Below are positions 7,248 through 12,255 of a DNA stretch of 12,255 nt, piece after piece; the first letter of the stretch is position 1, and each line of letters begins with the position of its first letter. Source of the DNA: Bacteroidales bacterium. GTDB taxonomy: Bacteria; Bacteroidota; Bacteroidia; Bacteroidales; BM520. The stretch lies in assembly GCA_023230285.1 (NCBI GenBank), contig JALNXP010000043.1, positions 1-12,255 on the forward strand. The letters are read 5' to 3'. The notes under the pieces are model-generated. The model made no database searches. It saw only the letters and a program-made list of their open reading frames with translations, and was not told where the DNA came from. Both the position numbers and the translations under genes were made by a program.

Positions 7248-9350
7248 TTAATGGGCTACAATAAATTTATATTGTTTAACGATGCCATTATTATCTTTTG
7301 CAAATAAGAAATAGATGCCTGATTCAAATTCGGAAGTTTCTATTTCTGCTTTTTCCGATAAATTAATATCAGCGATTTTTTTGCCAACAGCATTAAAAAT
7401 CATGATATTACTGATATTAACGCCTTCTACGATTAAAATATTATCTACAGGGTTTGGATATATAGAGATGTTGTTATAAATTTCATCAATACCTACGTTG
7501 ATAACTTTTTCTATGATTTCGGATTCGCAAGATGTATATGAAGCGCTGACACCGTAAGTAAACACTGTGCTTGGCGGTGTATCGGAATAACTTGTTTCGG
7601 TAATTTCGGTAGCGATAATTTCGTTGTTGCGATAGACATTATAGCCATGTAAAGATTTTCCTTCAGGAGCAGTCCATGTAAGGGTGTATTTTCCGAACAT
7701 AAATATAGCGTTTAAATCTGATGGAGGAATACAGTTTTCTTCGACAGTAGTTTCTGCGCATACAGGGTCGGAGGAGTGTGAATTATCATATTTAGCGACA
7801 ACGCAATATTCATAAGCTCCGCTGACGACTTCTTCGTCTACATAAGTCGGTTCTGTAACAGAAGTGAGAAGTTCATTATTGCGATATATTTCGTAAGTTT
7901 CCACTATAGCGTTTTCCGGAGCTGTCCAAGACAGTGTTACTGTTGTTCCATTGGCTGTAGCTTCGAGGTTTGAAGGAGCGAAGCAGTCGCTGCCTTCGAC
8001 TTCGATGCAGGAGAGAGCTTCTGATACGCAGCCGTTGTCATAGACACTATGTACGCAATAGCTGTGTGTGCCGAAGCCTACATTTTCGTGAGTAAAAGAA
8101 GTGACGGAAGTCTCAACAGTGCCGATGAGGTTGCCGTCAGCTGTAATTTGGTATTGCACAAGTTCTAAGTCGCTTGTTTCCGGTGCAGACCAGTTTACTG
8201 TGACGGTGGTGCCGGATATAGAAGCTGTAACATTTTGAGGCTCATTGCAATACAAGGTATAATCAGGTTCAAAGTTCATAACAGCACCTTGGTCTGTATT
8301 AAAGTTGTAATAACCGCCGGGGTTAAGGTTTGATAAAGAGAAGTAGCTGTTATAAGAGCAAGACCAGCCCCAATTAAAATGGAAATAGTTGTTGGCATTA
8401 TAGCCGTCACAGATAAAGGCATGACCGCCGGAAGCGGCACTGTTACCTCTGTAGAGCATGGGGCGTGCAGCGTCTAATTCTGCCATTACCATGTTCTGCC
8501 ATTCTGTGGTCTGATAGTCTGTTTTGCTGTAAAAAGCACATTCAGGACTGTATCCAAAGAACTGTCTTAAAGCGCCCGGCACATTTTCTGTGTACGCACC
8601 GCTACCTGATGAGGAATAATCCATCTGTACGCTGACACCGCAATGGAACATCAAAGTAGCTACTGCCGTATTAGGAGAATTAACATAATTCGGCATTTGG
8701 TTCCATTGATAGTAGGTGCTTCCAAAGTCGGCACTTATGACACCGTAAACAGAATGATAATATGAAGTTGAACTGTAGCCATGAATAGGGTGTTCCCAAT
8801 ATTTCATTATCATTGCCATTGCCGTTGCAACACAACCGGTGTAACAATTTTGCGGACAAAGTGCGTTGTAGTAAGTGCCTTGGTCCCAACATTGAGAAAT
8901 CAGAGGATTGACCGCCCTTTCGCCCTTTGTGGCAAAGGAGTGTGTGGATATTTGTTCCCATTCGGGATGAACGGAAAGCGATGATGTATTAATGATAACT
9001 TTTATTTCTTCAACGTAGCCGTCTAACCAGTCTTTCATGTTGACAGGAATGTTGTTTACATCGATAGAATTTTCAGCAGAGTATCCGAGAACAGGAAGTA
9101 CACGTTCATCAGCAGATACAATAACGAAAGCTCCGTTTTCCATATCATTGAAAATGTAATAATAGTTTGTGGAGTTATCTTTTGCGTTTGCGGTGTAAGA
9201 GCATTGCAATGCTTCGGAAACGCTGAGTCCAAGTACATCGTTGAACCATAATTTGGCAACGTTACTTGCTTTTTCGACATTAACAGGTTGTGCAATAGAG
9301 ACTAATGCAAGAAGCATGCATAATAGAGAGAGGTGTAATTTCTTTTTCAT
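7248..9350 (-). CDS. secreted C10 family (streptopain/SpeB-like) cysteine protease with T9SS sorting domain
   Basis: A 700-residue preproprotein, an extracellular papain-like cysteine protease of family C10 (relatives: SpeB, PrtT, interpain A). The signal peptide is residues 1-20 (KKLHLSLLCMLLALVSIA). A Spi/C10-type inhibitory propeptide follows (about 21-145, starting VEKASNVAKLWFND). The catalytic domain (about 150-365) has Cys173 in NCYTGCVATAMAMIMKYW, His310 in SGGHAFICDGYN and FHFNWGW (324-329), all family signatures. Three Fn3-like modules follow (about 367-452, 456-536, 539-620), each with WSAPE or WTAPE and Cys residues. A T9SS type A sorting domain (about 626-700) starts ISIYPNPVDN. 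The frame is open to 9416, but the ATG at 9350 gives a textbook signal peptide and sits after a TAnnTTTG box; the upstream extension would bury the signal. No Shine-Dalgarno. The gene is set off by terminators on both sides, so it is probably its own transcript. Confidence 0.93.
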   Translation of the reverse strand: MKKKLHLSLLCMLLALVSIAQPVNVEKASNVAKLWFNDVLGLSVSEALQCSYTANAKDNSTNYYYIFNDMENGAFVIVSADERVLPVLGYSAENSIDVNNIPVNMKDWLDGYVEEIKVIINTSSLSVHPEWEQISTHSFATKGERAVNPLISQCWDQGTYYNALCPQNCYTGCVATAMAMIMKYWEHPIHGYSSTSYYHSVYGVISADFGSTYYQWNQMPNYVNSPNTAVATLMFHCGVSVQMDYSSSGSGAYTENVPGALRQFFGYSPECAFYSKTDYQTTEWQNMVMAELDAARPMLYRGNSAASGGHAFICDGYNANNYFHFNWGWSCSYNSYFSLSNLNPGGYYNFNTDQGAVMNFEPDYTLYCNEPQNVTASISGTTVTVNWSAPETSDLELVQYQITADGNLIGTVETSVTSFTHENVGFGTHSYCVHSVYDNGCVSEALSCIEVEGSDCFAPSNLEATANGTTVTLSWTAPENAIVETYEIYRNNELLTSVTEPTYVDEEVVSGAYEYCVVAKYDNSHSSDPVCAETTVEENCIPPSDLNAIFMFGKYTLTWTAPEGKSLHGYNVYRNNEIIATEITETSYSDTPPSTVFTYGVSASYTSCESEIIEKVINVGIDEIYNNISIYPNPVDNILIVEGVNISNIMIFNAVGKKIADINLSEKAEIETSEFESGIYFLFAKDNNGIVKQYKFIVAH

Positions 9351-9405
9351 TGAAAATAATTTATTTAATTTTTTAATATTAGAATTACTGTATAGATTAA
9401 GCATG

Positions 9406-9413
9406 CAAAGATA
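9406..9413 (-). promoter_or_regulatory. -7 promoter box (TATCTTTG) of the C10 protease gene
   Basis: On the - strand TATCTTTG matches the Bacteroidetes TAnnTTTG -7 consensus exactly. It lies 55 nt upstream of the ATG at 9350, just after the terminator of the preceding operon, giving a leader of about 45-50 nt that is very AT-rich. No clear -33 TTTG is visible at the normal spacing. Confidence 0.6.
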
Positions 9414-9447
9414 CATTAAGTTTTTTTAAATGTGCTTATGAGTGAAT

Positions 9448-9477
9448 AAAAAAAGCCTGCCGCGGCAGACTTTTTTT
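9448..9477 (-). terminator. intrinsic terminator of the regulator-receptor operon
   Basis: Four bases after the receptor stop codon comes A7, stem GTCTGC, loop CGCG, stem GCAGGC (one G-U pair), then T7 on the - strand. This is a strong GC-rich hairpin with a clean U-tract. The flanking A7/T7 would also let it work for + strand transcripts, but no + gene ends here. Confidence 0.92.
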
Positions 9478-9481
9478 ATTG

Positions 9482-11695
9482 CTAAAATCCGAAAACAGCT
9501 TTTACAAAGAAATTTCTGCCCGGCTCCACGCTGATGCTGCCTCGATTTGTTGACAGATGGTTGGTATATGCTTTATTTGTGATGTTTTCTATACCTGCAA
9601 ATACTTGAAGGTTGCATACTTTCCAAAAGTCAAAGCGGCGGGTGTTAAGGGTGAAATCCAAACGTACATAGCCTTCGGTTTCTGTTTCTCCGGCAGCAAT
9701 TTTATCTTGTTTTGCTGCTGCAATTACTACAAAGTCGGCGGAACCGATTTTAGGATATGTATAACGAATGCCGATACGACCATTTAAAGGTGGCATAGAA
9801 GGAAGGTCAGTATCGTCTTGTATGTCTAATCCGCGGACGTATGAACCTGATAAATAAGCAATTATATTGTCGTAAACGTTGTATTCGGCAGCTAATTCAA
9901 AGCCATAAAGCAGAGCTTTGCCGATATTGGCATTTACCAAGGTAGCGGCACCGTTTGATAGAGTATCGCCGTGAACTTCAGCAATCATATTTGTAATATT
10001 GTTTATATATGCAGAAGCCTGTAAGTTGAATTTCGATTTCCAGATACGTAAGCCAAGTTCGGCGGAATAACCGTTTTCAGGTTTTAACTCCGGATTTCCA
10101 AGTCTGACAACACTGGTGAGGTCGATATATTTATACATCTCTTCCAATGATGCGGAGCGGAACGAGCGGGCGAGATTAAGGGTAAGATGAATGTCGTCTT
10201 TTACTTTATATAACAGTCCGATGTTGGCACTCCACGACATAGTATTGTTGCTTCCGGCATCAAAAGTTACTGTTTTACCGGCAGGATTTGCGTTGTAAGT
10301 TCCATTGATGATAGTGTAATCTACATTGAAAACAGTGTCGTTTTCTGTCTGGTTGTAGTCGAAGCGGAGACCTGTTAAAAGAGAAAGACGGTTGTCTAAG
10401 AAGCGGGCTTCGTCTTGCAGAAAGATGCCTGCATTTGCCGAAGATGCTGTTGGCAGCGGTGTCTCTCCACGGACGATTTTGTTAGTCTTTATGACGTTAC
10501 CCAAGCTGTCTTGAACTTCTACGGTCACATATTTTGTGCGTTCCGAGGTGATGTTGCGTTTCCATAAATCTACGCCGACAATCAGAGTGTTGTTTTTTGA
10601 AAATTCAATGTCACCTTGTAATTTTATACCGTTTGTAGTGTGAGTAGCAAGCGGGGTTATAGAATCCGGAATTTGATACTGAATGTTACCGTTTGGAAGT
10701 AATGTCTCTGTTCTGCTATTAGGCAACATGATGACATCACGGTTTATGTTTTGGTGGAAGTAGCTAAGGCTCAGCTTCTTAAAATGTTCGGTGATGTCGG
10801 TGATGTCATAGCTTGCATCGAATAAAGTTCTGTTTATGTCGGAATAAGTAGCTGTTGCTGTTGTCGGAAATGCCTTTCCGCCCGGTATGCCGACATCGGT
10901 AGAGTTGTTACGTTGGAACTGTAATTTCAAAAGATGATTTTTAAACGGCTTTACTCCTGCTTTTGCTGAAATGTTGTTGGTAGTAAACTGACTGTTATCC
11001 AACACGCCTTCCGGTGTCATTATATCATCAGCATTGCCATAAGTTCCACCAACTTTTACATACCACCGTTTCCCTCCTGCGTTTAATGTCAGGTTGTTGG
11101 AAAAATAAGTGTTGACGGAAGAAAATCCTGAAGAGAGTTTGCCGCTGAAGTAGTTTTTGTCGGCGAACCATCCGTCTTTGGTTATGATATTGATAATTCC
11201 GCCGATAGCACCGGTTCCGTAAAGCGAGGATTGTGCTCCTTTTATGACTTCAACATGGTCGATGTCGTTAATATCAATCATAGATAGAGAAGCCGTAAGG
11301 TCGGTAGCAGTTTCCACTCTTGCGCCGTCAATTAATGTGACGAGGCGGTCTTCGCTAAGTCCTCTTACGTTGATGTTGGTAGCCCATACACCATCTCCGC
11401 CCATGTAAATGCCCGGTTCGTTGCCGAGGATATTTGCTGCGGACAGTGAAGAATGTTTCAGATAGCTAAGGTTGTCTACGACAGAAAGAGATGCCGGCAT
11501 TTCGGCAAGTTTGCGGTTGATTTTAAAACTGACTACCTCTACCTTGTCCAAGTATATGGTTTTAGTAGTGTCTTCAATAGAGAGGTCGGTAGCAACAGTA
11601 TTGTCGCCTGATGTTTGAACGTTTTGTGCTTTTGTGGTGCAGGTAAATGCAACTAACAAAGCGACTGTTGCAATGTAAAATTTAATTTTTTTCAT
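9482..11695 (-). CDS. TonB-dependent outer-membrane receptor
   Basis: A 737-residue outer-membrane transporter that imports a ligand using TonB-ExbBD energy. Signal peptide about 1-23 (ATVALLVAFTCTTKA). A TonB-box-like stretch (KVEVVSFK, about 51-58) precedes the plug domain (about 60-178), with NILGNEPGIYMGG, INVRGLSEDRLVTLIDGAR and IDHVEVIKGAQSSLYGTGAI. The beta-barrel runs from about 180 to 737 and ends in NITNKAYTNHLSTNRG, EPGRNFFVKAVFGF with a terminal Phe, the usual outer-membrane insertion signal. It lacks the N-terminal carboxypeptidase-like domain of SusC transporters, and no SusD partner is visible, so it resembles siderophore, haem or cobalamin receptors more than glycan importers; the substrate cannot be read from sequence. 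The ATG lies inside the end of the upstream regulator gene (14-nt overlap) with AAGGA just before it, suggesting translational coupling. It ends in a strong terminator. Confidence 0.94.
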   Translation of the reverse strand: MKKIKFYIATVALLVAFTCTTKAQNVQTSGDNTVATDLSIEDTTKTIYLDKVEVVSFKINRKLAEMPASLSVVDNLSYLKHSSLSAANILGNEPGIYMGGDGVWATNINVRGLSEDRLVTLIDGARVETATDLTASLSMIDINDIDHVEVIKGAQSSLYGTGAIGGIINIITKDGWFADKNYFSGKLSSGFSSVNTYFSNNLTLNAGGKRWYVKVGGTYGNADDIMTPEGVLDNSQFTTNNISAKAGVKPFKNHLLKLQFQRNNSTDVGIPGGKAFPTTATATYSDINRTLFDASYDITDITEHFKKLSLSYFHQNINRDVIMLPNSRTETLLPNGNIQYQIPDSITPLATHTTNGIKLQGDIEFSKNNTLIVGVDLWKRNITSERTKYVTVEVQDSLGNVIKTNKIVRGETPLPTASSANAGIFLQDEARFLDNRLSLLTGLRFDYNQTENDTVFNVDYTIINGTYNANPAGKTVTFDAGSNNTMSWSANIGLLYKVKDDIHLTLNLARSFRSASLEEMYKYIDLTSVVRLGNPELKPENGYSAELGLRIWKSKFNLQASAYINNITNMIAEVHGDTLSNGAATLVNANIGKALLYGFELAAEYNVYDNIIAYLSGSYVRGLDIQDDTDLPSMPPLNGRIGIRYTYPKIGSADFVVIAAAKQDKIAAGETETEGYVRLDFTLNTRRFDFWKVCNLQVFAGIENITNKAYTNHLSTNRGSISVEPGRNFFVKAVFGF

Positions 11696-11942
11696 TATCC
11701 TTGAATTTTAATACCACAGATTTTACTTCGATTCCGGGGAGCCTGCCCAATTGTCCCGACAAGGAACCGATTTCGTCCGTAGTGCCTTCAAGGATTAGTG
11801 AAATGATGCTCATACCATTATAGCGAGACAAACCTTGTCTGCCAATGATAATAGAAGCATGTTTTGAGATAATTTCGTTCATGATTTGAACGTTCTCGTA
11901 ATTCAAAATCAGTATCAGTACTGAACCTACTCTCTTTTCCAT
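11682..11942 (-). CDS. small ACT-domain regulator, TM1266 ('iron-only hydrogenase system regulator') type
   Basis: An 86-residue protein made of a single ACT-like beta-alpha-beta fold. It matches what I recall of the TM1266 family: the start MEKRVGSVLILI, then IIIGRQGLSRYNG (31-43), SIISLILEGTTDEIGSLSG (45-63) and GRLPGIEVKSV (66-76). TM1266-type genes usually sit with [FeFe]-hydrogenase maturation (hydE/hydG/hydF) or other radical-SAM cofactor genes and are presumed regulators; their ligand is not established. Here the gene overlaps the TonB receptor by 14 nt, so the pair is one operon. A Shine-Dalgarno AAAGGAG (11955-11949) lies 6 nt before the ATG, unusual in this genome and a strong argument for the start. 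There is no recognisable DNA-binding domain, so action through another protein or as a ligand sensor is possible. The family call rests on motif recall. Confidence 0.8.
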   Translation of the reverse strand: MEKRVGSVLILILNYENVQIMNEIISKHASIIIGRQGLSRYNGMSIISLILEGTTDEIGSLSGQLGRLPGIEVKSVVLKFKDNEKN

Positions 11943-12034
11943 CAGTGTCTCCTTTGGATTGGGTTAATAGTTTCCCGCGTGACCTTGATGCCGGCTGATG
12001 CCGAAACCTCAGTGTTCGTGCGGCTTGTTATTTT
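11943..12034 (-). promoter_or_regulatory. GC-rich structured leader of the regulator-receptor operon; possible cis-regulatory RNA
   Basis: This roughly 90-nt leader is far richer in G+C than the flanking DNA. On the - strand it can form a CGGC-AUCA-GCCG hairpin (12004-11993), a GGUUUC/GAAACU pairing enclosing it, and a competing GGG...CCC hairpin (11976-11961). It contains an 8-base direct repeat CGGCATCA (12003-11996 and 11993-11986). The Shine-Dalgarno AAAGGAG at its 3' end could pair with CCTTTG at 12046-12041. I do not recognise the conserved core of TPP, cobalamin, SAM-I, FMN, glycine or c-di-GMP riboswitches. No leader peptide ORF starting with ATG is present. Confidence 0.4.
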
Positions 12035-12040
12035 AATCTG

Positions 12041-12048
12041 CAAAGGTA
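12041..12048 (-). promoter_or_regulatory. candidate -7 promoter box (TACCTTTG) of the regulator-receptor operon
   Basis: On the - strand TACCTTTG fits the TAnnTTTG consensus and lies just outside the GC-rich leader, predicting transcription from about 12033-12036 and a leader of about 92 nt. A -33 TTTG is not evident. The same bases could instead be the 5' arm of a stem with 11951-11960 if transcription starts further upstream, so the two readings compete. Confidence 0.45.
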
Positions 12049-12255
12049 TATATATTTTTCTATTTGATATGTGTTTTTATAAAAAAATATTATGGGTAGA
12101 TTCAAGCGTAGATTCAAGTAGCATTGCGAAAATACAATAAAGAGTTGAAAAATATAGATTTAAAGGTGTAATTTTTGATTTTTTGATATTATGTCAAATT
12201 TGCATTAGTTGCATTTGATTTTAAAGTGTTTATAATCAAGATGTTTATTTGAATA
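12049..12255. other. AT-rich intergenic region with a short direct repeat
   Basis: No supported gene on either strand. With the leader this makes a 313-nt stretch without a gene. It is A/T-rich with several homopolymer runs. The one feature that stands out is a perfect 10-base direct repeat TAGATTCAAG at 12097-12106 and 12109-12118 (12-bp period), 49-70 bp upstream of the candidate -7 box. The remaining bases to the window edge show nothing I can assign. Confidence 0.5.

Noticed and set aside
9351..9416. Longer C10 protease starting at 9416
   Set aside because: It would put 22 residues before an ideal signal peptide and start upstream of the predicted -7 promoter box at 9406-9413.
9482..11695. 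Calling the receptor BtuB, HmuR or a SusC-type transporter
   Set aside because: Plug and barrel motifs are generic, there is no SusD partner or carboxypeptidase-like N-terminal domain, and the substrate cannot be read from sequence alone.
11943..12046. Assignment of the leader to a TPP, cobalamin or SAM-I riboswitch
   Set aside because: The conserved cores (CUGAGA with CUGAU...GCGUAGGGA; the B12 box region; GGCAACC) are not present on either strand, so no class was named.
12097..12118. Start of a CRISPR-like or phage attachment repeat
   Set aside because: Only two 10-base copies with a 2-nt gap; too short and too few, and no cas or integrase gene is present.

Overview
The window looks like chromosomal DNA from a Bacteroidota (Bacteroidales-like) bacterium. 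The evidence is: two large secreted proteases ending in type IX secretion (T9SS, Por) C-terminal sorting domains with the 'YPNP' start; an AT-rich genome with mostly Shine-Dalgarno-less starts; Bacteroidetes-type TAnnTTTG promoter boxes; and a membrane-anchored TPR protein of a kind common in Bacteroides relatives. Seven protein genes cover almost everything. I see no tRNA, rRNA, CRISPR array, insertion sequence or phage gene.

Layout. On the + strand, 159-848 encodes an inner-membrane-anchored TPR protein and 904-1851 encodes methionyl-tRNA formyltransferase (fmt). Everything else is on the - strand, so transcription runs from high to low coordinates. An ACT-domain regulator of the TM1266 ('iron-only hydrogenase system regulator') type (11682-11942) overlaps by 14 nt the start of a TonB-dependent outer-membrane receptor (9482-11695). 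That pair ends in a strong terminator (9448-9477). Next come a C10 (streptopain-like) cysteine protease with three fibronectin-III-like modules and a T9SS tail (7248-9350), a hairpin terminator (7134-7166), a 1409-residue double subtilisin-like protease with a T9SS tail (2879-7108), and, 9 nt further on, chorismate synthase (aroC, 1853-2869). aroC meets fmt tail to tail with one base between the stop codons.

How the genes fit together. The two proteases would be made as preproteins, exported by Sec, then moved across the outer membrane by T9SS. They share a Cys-bearing Fn3-like linker module, so they look like parts of one extracellular proteolysis programme. The ACT regulator and receptor form a translationally coupled unit, suggesting nutrient uptake (iron or a cofactor) under a small ligand-sensing regulator. 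The housekeeping genes fmt and aroC and the TPR gene flank the accessory block.

Most notable points: (1) the S8 protein carries two complete prodomain-plus-catalytic modules, both with intact Asp/His/Ser triads; (2) the TM1266-type regulator is coupled to a TonB receptor, with no hydrogenase gene in view; (3) the leader of that operon is GC-rich, can fold, and has a 10-bp complementarity that would cover a Shine-Dalgarno sequence, which is rare in this phylum. The last is a candidate cis-regulatory RNA that I cannot assign to a known class.
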